The position numbers were made by a program, and so were the translations under genes. Under the pieces are notes generated by a model that searched no databases, had not been told where the DNA came from, and saw nothing but the letters and a program-made list of their open reading frames with translations. 64,000 bases of DNA from Gigaspora margarita (Eukaryota > Glomeromycota > Glomeromycetes > Diversisporales > Gigasporaceae), in assembly GCA_009809945.1 (NCBI GenBank), contig WTPW01000439.1, positions 289,349 through 353,348 on the forward strand. The letters run 5' to 3'. This document shows positions 34,467 through 46,274 of this stretch, in pieces (within the stretch, counting starts at the first letter, position 1; each line of letters begins with the position of its first letter).

Positions 34467-36620
34467 TAATAGATAAGGTAGTAAGAGAGGAAGATACCCC
34501 AAATGCACATGGATCACTAGTAACAGAACCGGAGCAGGTTAAAGAGGAAACAGATAGATTTTTTAAGAAGCAATTTAGAAAACGACAGCACCTGTTCGTA
34601 CAACTACCAGAGGACTAGAGAAATGAATATGCGCCGAAGGAGTGGATTAGTAGAGAGTGGTATAAAGAAATAATAACGCCGATCCAAGAGGAAGAATAGG
34701 AGGAAAAACTCAAACTTGCGAAGAAAGGCACTGCTCCAGGAATGTCAGGGATTAGTTATACTATGCTACAAAAAGCAGGACCCAAAGCAACGAGGAGATT
34801 CTTGAAGCTGGTGAACATGGTTTTAAAGTATAGTATCTTCCCGAGAAGATGGAAAGTGGGACAAATATTCCCAATTTCCAAAATGTCAGAGTGGAACTTT
34901 TCTCTAGCAAGCACAAGACCAATAATGTTACTAGAAACATTTCAGAAACGTCTAGTACGGATAGTTCAAAAAAGGCTCAGTAAAGTATTCCTAAAGCATA
35001 ATATTCTTCGTGGTCTTAATTTTGCAGGCTTACCTGGTGAAAGTACAGGGGCCCCAATTTATACTCTAAGTAATATCCTGGAAGAAGCTAAAGAAGAGAG
35101 AAAAGAATTATGGATCTTGTTACAGGATATTAAGAAGGCATTCGACTCAGTCCCACTAGAAAGTATCAGTCAAGCTTGTACAAGGATCAAGATCCCCCAG
35201 GAAGTCACAAATTTCCTGTAGAGATATATGGTGGAAGAAGAGTTAGAGTTATTACGAAGTTTGGTCTGTCAGAAGGTTTTGAAGCAAAGGACGGGATCGA
35301 TCAAGGGGAAGTGATCTCTCTCCTTGTGTGGAGAATGATATATGATCCACTTTTGTGCAGAATACAAGCTCTAAAGAAGGGGTATAGTATAAATATTCAG
35401 AAACCGTCTGAGTCTCTAATGCTGTTTGGTAAAGAAAAGGGTCATAACATAAGCTGTCTAGCGTTTGCAGATGATACAACATTTTTAGCAAGTACACAAA
35501 GTGATATGCAAGATATACTGGATAAAGCAAATAAGTTTTATTGTATAAATGACATAGACATAAACCCAAAAAAATCAGAAATGGTAGTAGTGAACTCGAG
35601 GATATCGCCGAGGCAGCAGGTAGTGAATTTGGAAAGAGAAAGAGCAGAGGTCAAGGCATTAGAAGCAGATAAGGCAGCCCGCTTTCTTGGAGTCTGGATT
35701 ACAGCGAAAGATATTTATAAGCAGTGTGTGAACAGTGTATAAAATAGCATGATAAAAATTCAGATCTACCGTTTTTTATATTGCATATACCGGTATTTTA
35801 AAATTGGGCCGGTGCAACAAACGGTGCATGATCCGGAATTTTTTGAAGTAACCAGTGCGTGCATCTATGTGCCCCCAATGATCTGATGATCATTTTCTAC
35901 TAATGCAGATTTTTTTTTTTCTGAACCGGTATTTTTTTATACAACAGGTGCATGTACCGGTAAATTAAATTTTCTATTTTAAACACTGTGTGTGAATAGA
36001 CTCAAGAAAGAAACGTTTATTTTTACAAGCTTGGTTAAAAATAAACAGATATCAATAGGCCAAATGAAATACCTGAATAATAAGGTGCTGCTACCACAGT
36101 TGGAGTATAGGGCGTTAATATGTCTTCTAGACAAAAGAGCATGTGACAAAATCCATCAACCGGTCCTTAGGTTAGCTAAGTGGAAAGCAGGTATTGCGTC
36201 AACAACGGCGAATAGTATAACAAATCATAAGGAACTCCTGAGTATCAAGAGCTTATGGCAAAGACATACAGAGCAAATGTTGGCAGAATGGTTAATCAGA
36301 ATCAATGATCCAGGAGTACTAGGCCAATCGACAAGGTTAAGACTAAAGAAGGCGCAAAAGGAGATATGTAGCCCAAAACCAATATGGACACTTAACCAGA
36401 GTTGGCTAGAAATTACGAAGTTCAAATATAATCTCAATGCAAGAATCTTGAAATTGGCAAAGGAGTTGGGCATAGAAGTGAGATTGGAGTATGAGTATGA
36501 TGAATGGTGGTTTTTCCAGAAGCCAGAAGGAAATCCTAAAACAATTATGGAAGTATTAGTGGAATACGATAGATTAAAAAATTGGGGGAAGCTTAAAGGA
36601 GGAAGGTATGGTACATAAAC
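34467..36620 (+). pseudogene. LINE ORF2, reverse transcriptase part
   Basis: The frame after the LTR-like insert opens with VVREEDTPNAHGSLVTEPEQ. Reverse transcriptase motifs follow: KKGTAPGMSGISYTML (about 34720), ASTRPIMLLETFQK, GLPGESTGAPIYTL, LQDIKKAFDSVP (catalytic Asp, about 35125), EGFEAKDGIDQGEVISLLVW, and LAFADDTTFLAS with the FADD catalytic pair near 35464. Breaks: TAG at 34616 and 34697, a frameshift near 35200, and the MITE at 35733-35988, after which the frame continues with RLKKETFIFTSLVKNKQ. A further frameshift lies near 36605. It would copy the element RNA at the nicked target site. Confidence 0.88.
35733..35988. mobile_element. 256-bp hAT-type MITE inside LINE reverse transcriptase
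   Basis: Ends cagtgtataaaatag ... ctattttaaacactg, both fitting YARNG. A perfect 8-bp TSD, tgtgtgaa, lies at 35725-35732 and 35989-35996. Interior accggt motifs (gcatataccggtattttaaa; catgtaccggtaaatt) form inner inverted pairs. Excision with one TSD restores the LINE frame. Confidence 0.92.
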
Positions 36621-36623
36621 CAG

Positions 36624-38537
36624 TTGCTAGATCCAACGGGGGAGAGACTGATAACATGGCAGCAGGTTAAGAAGCTGTCCAATCAAAGATCAAGCGGAAA
36701 AAAAGCAACCTGGTTTCAGTCAATAGAAAATATTACTTTGGAGAACTGTAACACACGAATGGTGAAAGAGGAGTTTAAGACCCAAAGTCCAAATATTTTA
36801 GCCCTAAAGCCGCAACATAAGCCAATTTCGAAGAAAAGAAGCAAACGTGAATGGGTAATAGTAGATGAAAATAAAGAAAATCAGCCAATTATTGGTAGAG
36901 TAATGACAAAGAAAACACACATTATAGACATTATCTGCTATGAGAGTAGTAGTAAAAATGATAAGCAGACAGGAGAGAGAAGTTCCAACAAGGTGCTCCA
37001 AGAAAGGTTGATTAATGGAGTTAAAAGAGTAAGAATGGAGAAACTGATAGATATATCACCGTGGGTAAAATATACAAAGGGAGAAATGGACCTGCAATTG
37101 GAACCAGATAATTTTGTAAAACGAGAAAAAGGAAGTAGTATTTCGTCAGAGCAAGTTAGAAGTCTGCGGAGTAGAAAAGAGGAGATAAGGGTAGTAATCG
37201 AAGAACCAAGTTTAGTTCTAATAGATAGGATAGTAGAAGGGCAAAAAAAGAGGCGGGAACTAAAGATGGCATTGGTTGAAAATTGGGAGAAAAATATTTT
37301 GTGGTTTTATACAGAAGGGTCATGTAAAGTGGTAAATGATAGGAAAGTATTAGGATATAGAATTGTACAAATAGATAGAGAGGGAAAGGTTGTAAGAGAT
37401 ACCAAAGGCAGAATTCAGAACTGAATTTCATCCACACGACTGGAGCTAATAGCAATTCTAGAAGCTCTTTTAATGGTTCCGCCTAAATGTAGAGTTATTA
37501 TTAGGTCTGATAGTAGTACAGCGATAATTCTAGTTAAAAAGGTACTTGGCGAGCCCAGAACATGAGAATGGATGAAAATAAGTAATCCTACGATCTTGGG
37601 GGCGATAAAAGTAGTAGCACAGAGCAAGGAATTAGAGGTGATACTTGAGAAGGTAAAGGCACATTCTGGGGTCGAACAGAATGAAAGAGCAGACCGAATA
37701 GCAAAAGAAGGAGGCGAAGTAGATGTCCCAACAAGAGTCAAACGGGTTATGACTGAAGGCATGATTTTCTGGGCAGTCTGGAAGGGGATAGAGATAGAAT
37801 GCTCTTCGAGAGAATTTATAAAGCAGTTATTAATGACGGCTACTAGAGCAGAGTGGACCTTCAATCAAGGACTTTACGATGAGATCCACCAGAAGCGGGT
37901 GAGCCAAAAGAACTGGAAACCCTTCTTTGCTCTAATGAAGAGGCATAGTAAGCTACAGGGCAGGAGTAGAAAAGAAAATAGCGCATGGAGCTTCCGTATA
38001 AAGTGTATAAATAAGCTGCTGCCGACCTTGAGGAAACGACAAATACACAACCCAAAGTTGTATTAAGATGTTCTATGTAGAAAATGCAAGAAATGAAGAG
38101 AATCCTTCGAGCACCTATCTATATGCCCAGATGACAAAGAGGTATGGATTAAAAAAGAAGAAGAAATCCTTAAAAGTATTAAGGAAGAATTAAGGCAGAA
38201 GGATAAAATAGCTCTAGGCCTCGACAAACTGAGAGAAGTCTTCATACCCAGGGATATAAAAGAATATGAAGAACGACATATCGAGTGGTCGAGAGGTTTT
38301 TTGGCAGATAAAATAGGATCAACCTTAGAGAGAATAAACATTTCTAAAAATAAGGCCCAGGATATAGCTGTGGCTTTTCTAGATGAATGGTTAACCTTTT
38401 TCCAGAGAGAAATATGGAAAGAACGCTACTTAATAGTTAATGAATGGGAGAAAAACATTGGAATTACCCGAGGGCAGAAAAGGAAGGGGACCAAGAAAAG
38501 AGAAGAGAAGAGAACCAGAAGGGGAAGAAAGCACTAA
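36624..38537 (+). pseudogene. LINE ORF2, RNase H and zinc-knuckle C-terminus
   Basis: One frame runs through this region with stops at 37422 (TGA), 37563 (TGA), 38064 (TAA) and 38094 (TGA) but no frameshift. After a charged linker comes RNase HI: LWFYTEGS (the usual first Asp is Glu here), STRLELIAILEALL (Glu), IIRSDSSTAI (Asp) and VKAHSGVEQNERADRIAKEG (His and Asp). A zf-RVT-like CRKC ... HLSICPD motif follows at 38077-38130, then a helix-rich tail to 38537. Several stops are one C-to-T change from a sense codon. RNase H removes the RNA strand after reverse transcription. The 3' UTR runs from 38538 to the poly-A. Confidence 0.85.
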
Positions 38538-38950
38538 CCCAGAGGCGGGGATAGGAGAAATAGAAACAGTACCAAATGACAAAAAACTGAAACGATGCTG
38601 GACAGAAGTTCTTAGTATTGCGAAGGAAGAAGTATACGAATAGATTGGACAAGGTACCCATGCGAGCTGGAATATAAAATAGATGGTAGTTTTGACAGGC
38701 GACAAACCCTGACCGCAGATCTAGGTGGTTTTTCTTTTTTTGAAAGAAAGAAACTTAGGGAGGAAATGTTTGTTATAGCAGGTCACACTTAGGTATCTCT
38801 AAGACAACTGGGTGGGTCACACTTTAGTATTAGTGCCAAAATGGCAACTTTTGTAAAATAAAATAGTATATTTTAGGAATTACAAATGTTAAATAAAGTT
38901 GTGGCAAGACTGCCGAATTTAAAAAAAAAAAATAATTATTCATGATTTTT

Positions 38951-39565
38951 AATTTGATATCTATCAATTATTACTGATTATTACTAATTACTATCTTAAT
39001 TAATAGTTTTCATCAGGGGAATTTAAATCAATTACTATCCAATAATGATAAAAATCAATAGTAATCTCTGTGCAAATTTTAATAATGATTGTTATAGCTA
39101 AATTTAATATATACTCTTTAGAATCTTTTATTTGACACAATTTTTTAATTCTTTCTTTATAGTTTTAAATAAAATTGACATTTTTTGGTTTTTTATTATA
39201 GAGATCTGCTTTGATTACATTAATTAAAGCTTGCTTAACTTTTTGATATATGGGCTTGGTTTTATCTTGTTTGCTTATTATAAAAGTATTGCTTTACTAT
39301 ATAATACTTATAAAATTGGTTTATTTGAATAATAATTTTGTAAATAAAATATTTATAGATTATATATAGTGAATATTCTTAACCATTTATTAAATTTACA
39401 GATAAAACTTGTAGAAAATCCTGTATGTATGAAGAAGGGTATTCTATTTATTAAAAGTATGTTAAAAAATTAACTAATAAGCCTCTTATTTCTTGTAGTA
39501 AAAATAGATATAAACAATATACTAGATCAAATTCTGGTTGATATCCAGACTAAATAAAAGGGTTT
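38951..39565. other. AT-rich DNA flanking the LINE
   Basis: Short repeats of attactgattattactaatt near 38963-39000 only. No gene or TIR element supported. Confidence 0.4.
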
Positions 39566-39569
39566 TATA

Positions 39570-40115
39570 CTTTACAATACTATTACAGACTAAGCTTTAA
39601 AGCTCAATAATAAGCAATTAAGCTAATACTTTTGCTACCAATATCTAAAATTTTGCTCTAATATTTGGTAATAGAAATGCTTTAGAATGCTTTCTTATAT
39701 ATTATTTTTTATACTATTAGTGTTTGTACTCTAGAGCCTGATTGGTAAACAACTAAGCTAACAATTTTGGTACCTATTATTTTGTAAATTTGGCTTTTGT
39801 TATTTTTTTTGCCCTAGTTTTATTATCATAATTTAGCTTTAGAATGTCTTCTTGTGATAGCAAACAAAATGAATGTGCACTTATATAAAATTGAAAATAG
39901 GTTTAGAATCCTTTAAAAACAAAGAATTTTGGTATCCACCTATATCTATTGTTTTATAAATCAGATTTTGAGTATTTTTATTTGCTCTAGTTTATTATAA
40001 TAATTCAGCTTTAGAATGTCTTCTTATAATAGCAAACAAAACACTTAGACAAGATTGAAAACAGATTTAGAACTCTTTAAAATACAAGAAATTTTGGTAC
40101 CTATTCTATGAGTAA
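39570..40115. repeat. ~165-bp degenerate tandem repeat, three units
   Basis: Landmark gctttagaatgtcttcttat recurs near 39679, 39837 and 40009. Each unit also carries attttggtacctat, tttgctctagtttatta and aaacagatttagaac phrases. No open frame. Confidence 0.7.
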
Positions 40116-40309
40116 GTACCAAAATTTTAATAATATTAGCTAGTAATGAATTAACTTTAGATTTAATTCTAGATATTATTAAAATTAGTATGCAATTTAA
40201 GCTTGCAATAATGTCTAAAAAACATATTTAAACATTTTGTATCTTTGGTGTTTTTTGGCTATTGCAAGAGCCAACAAGATAGCATAATTTTTTTTATATC
40301 TTATTTAAG

Positions 40310-42335
40310 GTAGATATACCTAATTTGACGCAGTGCCTAATTTGACGCATCGACGATATCTTGCAACTATCGATCAGAATCACGTGATTTTGGTACCATT
40401 CAATTCATCTCACTGAGATGAGTCGAACAGTACCAAAATCACGCAATTCTGATTGATAGTTCGCAAGTTATCCCTATTTAACCAAAATTAGCTATCTAAG
40501 ACAAATTTTAACATTAATATAAAATAGCGAATAACATTTGATAGATCAGTCCAATTGCGATGATTTTGCCACAAAAATAACTGCCTCAGAGAGACAATTC
40601 TAACGAATCCAAAATTGCTAAAATTCAATCACGGGGTCACAAGATCATTAGGGTTTTCGTAACATTTTTGATGAAAATCGATTAATTAAATTAATCTATT
40701 TTCATCAAAAATGATACGAAAACCCTAATGATCTTGTGACCCCGTGATTGAATTTTAGCAATTTTGGATTCGTTGGAATTGTCTCTCTGAGGCGGTCATT
40801 TTGGTGGCAAAATTATCAGAATTGGACCGATCTATCAAATGTTATTCACTATTTTATATTAATGTTAAAATTTGTCTTGGATAGCCAATTTTGGTTAAAT
40901 AGTGATAACTTGCGAACTATCAATCAGAATCGCGTGATTTTGGTACCATTCGACTCATCTCGGCGAGACGCAAATCTTACATTTTTGATACTCCTGCACT
41001 TACTTTTTTGATACTGATCGACATGAAAATCCCAGTAAAAATAAGAATTTTCAAAACTTTGAGCAAAGATATCTTGGCAACCATAAGACCAAATTTGGCA
41101 AACCTTTTTTTATTTGAATTCTATGGCTTCATAGAATTCAAATAAAAAAAAATTTATCGAATTTAGTCAAGTGGTTGTCGAGTTATCTTCGCTCAAAGTC
41201 AGAGAAAATTAAAACGCCTATCAAAATAGAAGCTGCACCAAAATTTTTATCTAACTTCGAGCGAAGATACCTCGACAACCATCTGACCAAATTTGATAAA
41301 ACTTTTTTTTTTGAATTCTATAACTTCATATAATTCAAATAAAAAAAATTTTATCGTATTTAGTCAAGTGGTAGTCAAGATATCTTCGCTCAAAGTCAAA
41401 ACTATCAAAATAGAAGCTGCGCCAAATTTTTTTCTATATTTGAGCGAAGATATCTTGGCGACCATCTAACCAAATTCGATAAAACTTTTTTTTATATGAA
41501 TTTTATAAAGCCATAGAATTCAAATAAAAAAGTTTTATCGAATTTGATTAGATGGTCGTCAAGACATCTTCGCTCAAATTTAGAAAAAAATTTGGCGCAA
41601 CTTCTATTTTGATAGTTGTTTTGATTTTTTTCTAACTTTGAGCGAAGATATCTTGACAACCACTTGACTAAATTCGATAAAAATTTTTTTATTTGAATTA
41701 TATGAAGCTATAGAATTCAAAAAAAAAAGTTTTATCAAATTTGGCAGATGGTTGTCGAGGTATCGTCGCTCAAAGTTAAATAAAAAATTTGGCGCAGCTT
41801 TTATTTTGATAGGCATTTTGATTTTCTCTGACTTTGAGCGAAGATAACTCGACAACCACTTGACTAAATTCGATGAATTTTTTTATTTGAATTTTATGAA
41901 GCCATAGAATTCAAATAAAAAAAGTTTAACCAAATTTGGTCTTATGGTTGCCAAGATATCTTCACTTAAATTTTTGAAAATTCTTATTTTTACTGGGATT
42001 TTCATGTCGATTAGTATCAAAAAAGTAAGTGCAGGAGTATCAAAAACGTAAGATTTGCCAGTGAGATGAATACCAAAGTCACAGATCCTGATCGATAGTT
42101 CGCAAAATATCAATGATGCGTAAAATTAGGAACACTGTATCAAATTAAGAACATATTTTTAAATAAATTTAATTAGCAATATTTTGTGACCCAGTGATTA
42201 GAATTAAAAAAATTTGATACCATTTGATTTGTCTTGATGAGACGGATCAAATGGTACCAAAATCATCTGATTCTGATCAATATACAACATGATATTCATC
42301 GTAGAACTTAACTGCATCAAATTAGGCATATCTAC
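40310..42335. mobile_element. 2.0-kb nested palindrome (Russian-doll foldback)
   Basis: The outer ends gtagatatacctaatttgac + gcagt and the mirror at 42312-42335 enclose at least three palindromic layers. Hairpin modules with cores catctcactgagatg (40406), catctcggcgagacg (40956, split) and tgtcttgatgagacg (42226) carry arms such as gattttggtaccatt and gatcagaatcacgtg. A second palindrome (40530-40900, centred near 40688 in ttgatgaaaatcgattaatt) occupies the left half. The core of the middle hairpin is itself split by the 1.09-kb palindrome at 40971-42057. No TSD or coding frame is evident for the outer element. Confidence 0.7.
40971..42057. mobile_element. 1.09-kb palindromic satellite nested in the 40.3-kb foldback
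   Basis: Arms start caaatcttacatttttgata and return as ...tatcaaaaacgtaagatttg. Inside, several smaller palindromes follow one another, each with gagcgaagatatcttgg, gaccaaatttgataaaac and a gaattctat...atagaattc centre, in alternating orientation. The two minus-strand frames (41604-41855, 41883-42113) are repeat artefacts. Confidence 0.8.
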
Positions 42336-42703
42336 ATTATATATTAAATTAGGCCAAAAAGGCTATAAAAAAATATATTCATTTTTGAACTTCAAATTCA
42401 TATTTTAATACCAAAAAAAATATTTATAGCTAGATTCGAGCTAGAGGTTGTTTAAAATATGAATTTAATAGTGATTAAAATATATTAGAAAAGGTTGAGA
42501 GAGGAGCTAGAAGCTTTTCTAGATATATTATCTTTTTTTTTGATTCTAGAACTCCTGTTTTCACCCTACTCATAGGCATGCCCCCTGGCATGCCCCTGAG
42601 GGCATGTTCAAAAATTTTCTTGTACCCATATAATATATATTAACTGATCAAAAGTTTTAATTGGCTAATACATTCTAATCTTCCAAATTAATATACTTGG
42701 TAG
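42336..42703. other. Unique-looking AT-rich DNA, GGCATGCC motifs
   Basis: Near 42572-42606 aggcatgccccctggcatgc + ccctgagggcatg repeats a palindromic GGCATGCC core. The same motif returns at 45507-45600 beyond the composite element, so the pair may be a formerly continuous sequence. Confidence 0.45.
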
Positions 42704-43769
42704 TAGTGTTCCAAGTCATTAGTTAAAAAACCAACTAGTTGGCAACTTTTCAACTAATTGATTAAAAAAATTTTTAAACAACTACCATAAAGTTCCAAAT
42801 ATAAGCAACCCCTAAAAATAATCAACTCTTACATTTTATGATCAAAATACTAGGCAAACCCTATAAGAAAAGTAGTTTGGGGTATGGTAAAGAAAATAGT
42901 GTATATGCATGGGATGGTACAGACTGTGTGATATGTATAGGCACGTTTTATGGAATGGCAAAACTAAAAATGACATGGATACTACAGTAATAGGATAGCA
43001 CATTATATTATATCACACAGAATAGCACGTATTTAGTATATATATGCACATTGTATATGATGGCACATCGAATTATACAGAATGGCATGTGTTAAAAATG
43101 ACGCATGCTGGCTCATTTCACGGAGTACTATAAGAGTGAAGGATCACAAACATTTTTTTAAAAAAAAAGTTGCAATATCTCAAAAACTTGCAAGTAAGCC
43201 TGCTCTGGTATCTTAAAGAAAAAGATTCCTTGCAAGATTTTACACATTTACAGTTGCTTTAGCTTCCAGATATATACATACTTCAACTTTTATTTGGTTC
43301 TTTTCTAATAAAATGTCTATTGAAAAGTGGACCATAAATTTATATTTACTTACCTGTTCCATTCATGTGCTATCGCATGTGTCAATTGGCTTAGTAAACT
43401 GCTACAAAAGGCACGGGCGATTTACGTGATTTTATGTTAAATTGGCATGTGTATACAGATCTATACAGTTTGCTGATTCCCATGTCTACTCGAACCATGC
43501 ACATGCAAACCTGACTCATAGCACATGCCACTTGACCACATGTCTATACACTGTTTTTTTGTGCGATCCCAGACCACTTTTCTAATAGGGAATAAAATAA
43601 ACAACCCTTTAAAATTGTTAAAGAGCTTCCAGAAATTATATAATATTTTGTTACTAATAAATTTCAAAATTTTACACTACTCACCCATATCTGATACTCT
43701 ATTAGCCAATCAAATTTTATATTTTTTAAAATTTATTCATATATTTTAATTTATAAAATTAATAATAAC

Positions 43770-44930
43770 TATTGCTCTACTGGACCAATTTAGATTATTT
43801 AACTACCAAAATGTTCATCTCACTGAGACAATTCTAACAAGCCCAAAATCATTAAAATCTAATTATAAAATCCCAAGATCATTTAACTTTTGTTTAATTT
43901 TAATAGTATTTTTTTTAGAATCACTAAGTAAATTTCTTTAATATTGAATAAGTTTTGATCTACTGGCCTGTTTTGGATAATTTAACTACCAAAATGTTCA
44001 TCTCATTGAGATGATCTAACAAGCCCAAAATTGCTAAATTCTAATTACAGGATTCCAAGATCAATAAAGATTTTTTGTTTGTCTAACAATACAAATTTTT
44101 ATTAATCTTGAATCCTGTGATTAGAATTTAGCAATTTTGGGCTTATTAACATTTTGGTAGTTAAATCATTTAAAATGGGTCAATAAATCAAAAGTTATTC
44201 AATATTAAAAAGTTTATCATATTTTTCCAAAAATAAGCTATCTTTTTTTGGGCAAAAAGTTATACAAAAAAATTGGGGTAGCTTATTTTCGGGTAAAATC
44301 AATTTTTGGCCAATCGCAAAAGTTGCTACATAGTAAATCCAACATTTACTATGTAAATCGATTAATATCGCTTAAGTAAACTTATTTGGAAGGTCAAAAT
44401 ACACTTATTTTTAAATTTTTGTCAATATTGGAGAACATTTTATTATTTAAATTTTAATTTTTACGTTTGTCATATATATTTTTTTAAAAAATTTTAATTT
44501 TTTCACCAATTGTAAAATTCAAAAGTCAAATAATAAAAATTTCTCTAATCATTTAGAATATGTATATTTTGATCTTCTAAATAAGTATACTTAAGGAACT
44601 TTAATCGATTTATAGAAAACTTTGGACTTTACTATATAGTGACTATTTGTCGATTGTGGGGTAGCTAATTTTTGGTTTAAAGATATTTTGGAGTTTTTTG
44701 ACCAAAAGAGGAGGGTAGCTTATTTTCAAAGGTAGCTTATTTTAGGAAAAATTTGGTACTTGATGATTCTAAAAAATCACTATTAAAATTATACAAAAGT
44801 TGAATGATCTTGGGACTCTGTGATTAGATTTTAACAATTTTGGGCTTGTTAGAATCATCTCAGTAAAACAAACATTTTGGTTTTAAATTATCTAAATTGG
44901 TCTGGTAAAGCAATAGTTATTAATAATTTT
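43770..44930. repeat. Two-layer palindrome with a TA-type element at its heart
   Basis: Outer arms (43770-43930 against 44765-44930) carry ggaccaatttagattattta, accaaaatgttcatctcac and tcccaagatcattta. Inner arms (43945-44090 against 44100-44215) repeat the same module. The element 44222-44756 sits in between, displacing the right part of the outer arm. Confidence 0.7.
44222..44756. mobile_element. TA-type non-autonomous element, relative of 27683-28234
   Basis: Left end tttttccaaaaataagctat, right end ggtagcttattttaggaaaa. It shares the arms (aattttggccaatcgc, gaccaaaagaggagggtagc) and near-equal length with the 27.7-kb element. Edges uncertain by about 10 bases; TSD probably TA. Confidence 0.65.
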
Positions 44931-45186
44931 ATAATTTTATATTTTAGGCCAGAATTATAAAAATTTGATCAGAATTATAATTGTAACCTGATATTTTTAG
45001 GACCCCATCCACCCACTAAAAATTACGTAATTTTTGAAAGTCCCTTTATATACAGAATAAATTTTATTAAAATAGACCAATAGAATTGAGTATTTTGAAG
45101 TTACTGAATTTAAGCAACCCTTTAAAAAATTTAGCCAAAATGGGTGACTTAGGGGTTGCTTATATTTAGGACTTTACAGTAATCAA

Positions 45187-45424
45187 TTTATATTAACTAG
45201 TTTGATTATGATTAATTGTTAATTATTAATTAGTATTAACTATATTAACTAAACAATTATTACTATATACAAGACCCCTCTTAATAGTAGATCACCAGGT
45301 TACTTAGAAATTTACTACAAGAGTGGTCTTGTATATAGTAATAATTGTTTCGTTGATTGATATAGTTAATAACTAATTAATACTGATAATTAATCATAAT
45401 TGAACCAGTTGATAAAAATTGATT
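45187..45424. repeat. Palindrome with inner hairpin
   Basis: Arms caattattactatatacaag (45254) and cttgtatatagtaataattg (45331) continue outward to ttaactatatta. The inner part has acccctcttaatagtag against ctacaagagtggt. Lies in the right arm of the 42704-45504 element. Confidence 0.65.
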
Positions 45425-45504
45425 AGTTATTTAAAAATTTGTTCAGTCAATTAGTTGAAAAGTAGCCAGCTAGTTGGTTTTTCAACTAATAATTTGGAAT
45501 GCTA

Positions 45505-45987
45505 CCCAGGGGCATGCCCAAGGAAGTATGCCCATAAACTCTGTACTTCTACTCTAAATTGCATATTGTTTAATAAAAAACTATCTAAAGGGCATGCCCA
45601 ATAATTTTCTGTACCCTACTCTAACAAGAAAAGAGAGTCCATTTGGTACTTAAAGCCAGGCCAACCAACCTTTCTGGGCCTATGAATTGGGAGCAAACAA
45701 AAAGCCAAACAGGAAAACTGAGCAGGAAAACCAGAAGAAAATTGAATATATAAATACTAGGGCTTGATAAACTCTGCAAGAACAGAAGTAGGTAACTGGA
45801 GGTGTGCAGGTTCACTCTAACTTCAAGTATAAGCTATAGTGAATATGTAAGTTACTAAAGTATAGGTAATACATGTATAGAACAGAAACTGCTCTGCCGG
45901 TTCTTCTACTGGAATAAATTAGTTCTAAGGATATAGATAAGCATCTGTATTGTGTTCCAGTAATACAATAAGAATTGTCAAATAGCA
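45505..45987. other. Intergenic DNA, possibly decayed SINE body
   Basis: Less AT-rich. 45505-45600 has GGGCATGCCC motifs. From about 45780 the sequence may be a heavily mutated central part of the SINE at 47083-47906, but I can only support the last part (45988-46115). Confidence 0.35.
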
Positions 45988-46115
45988 ATGATCAGAGGAT
46001 TTAAAATAGGCAATAACCAGTATACAAGTTGTAGAAATGGTAGCTAGTATAGAATCTTGGATAGCTACTTGAATAGATAACAAAAGTTACAAGTATAGCT
46101 AGTTGTACTTTTGTC
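45988..46115 (+). mobile_element. Decayed fragment of the SINE-like element
   Basis: Aligns by eye with the minus strand of 47160-47295: aataggcaataaccagtat, gtagctagtatag, tagctacttgaatagata and gctagttgtact correspond in order. Differences are mostly G-to-A and C-to-T, which explains the loss of G+C in this copy. Confidence 0.65.
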
Positions 46116-46274
46116 AATATACTATATCAGATAATCTCTATATGATTCAAAGCTTGAATAAAAATCTTAACTCCAAAGTAGGCATCTTTACTTGGAAAAA
46201 AAAGTTTTTAGCATTTAATTTTCATATATATGTACTCTATAACTCTAATTTTAATACTTGTTTGAATCTAACAC

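Larger units (their letters stand above)
30425..38934 (+). mobile_element. Full-length APE-type LINE (non-LTR retrotransposon), dead, with two insertions
   Basis: An 8.5-kb element with two open-frame regions, a 3' UTR and a poly-A tail (38921-38934). Target duplication attattcatgattttt lies at 30409-30424 and 38935-38950. The order is ORF1, then ORF2 with endonuclease, reverse transcriptase, RNase H and a CCHC-like knuckle, as in RNase H-bearing fungal LINEs. ORF2 is split by an LTR-like insertion (33755-34462) and a hAT-type MITE (35733-35988). Removing each with its TSD would restore the reading frame, so both came later. Its sense strand is A/G-rich. The exact clade cannot be told by eye. 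Confidence 0.9.
42704..45504. mobile_element. 2.8-kb composite TIR element
   Basis: About 80-bp TIRs: tagtgttccaagtcattagt + taaaaaaccaactag on the left against the mirror ending ...tttggaatgcta on the right. Ends fit hAT (TAGTG), but the flanks cttggtag and cccagggg do not match. Directly inside is a second inverted pair, aaagttccaaatataagcaa + cccc (42789) against ggggttgcttatatttagga (45150). Further palindromes lie inside. The stretch 42860-43140 is a loose repeat of gaatggcac-like words, and 43141-43740 shows nothing. Confidence 0.65.
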
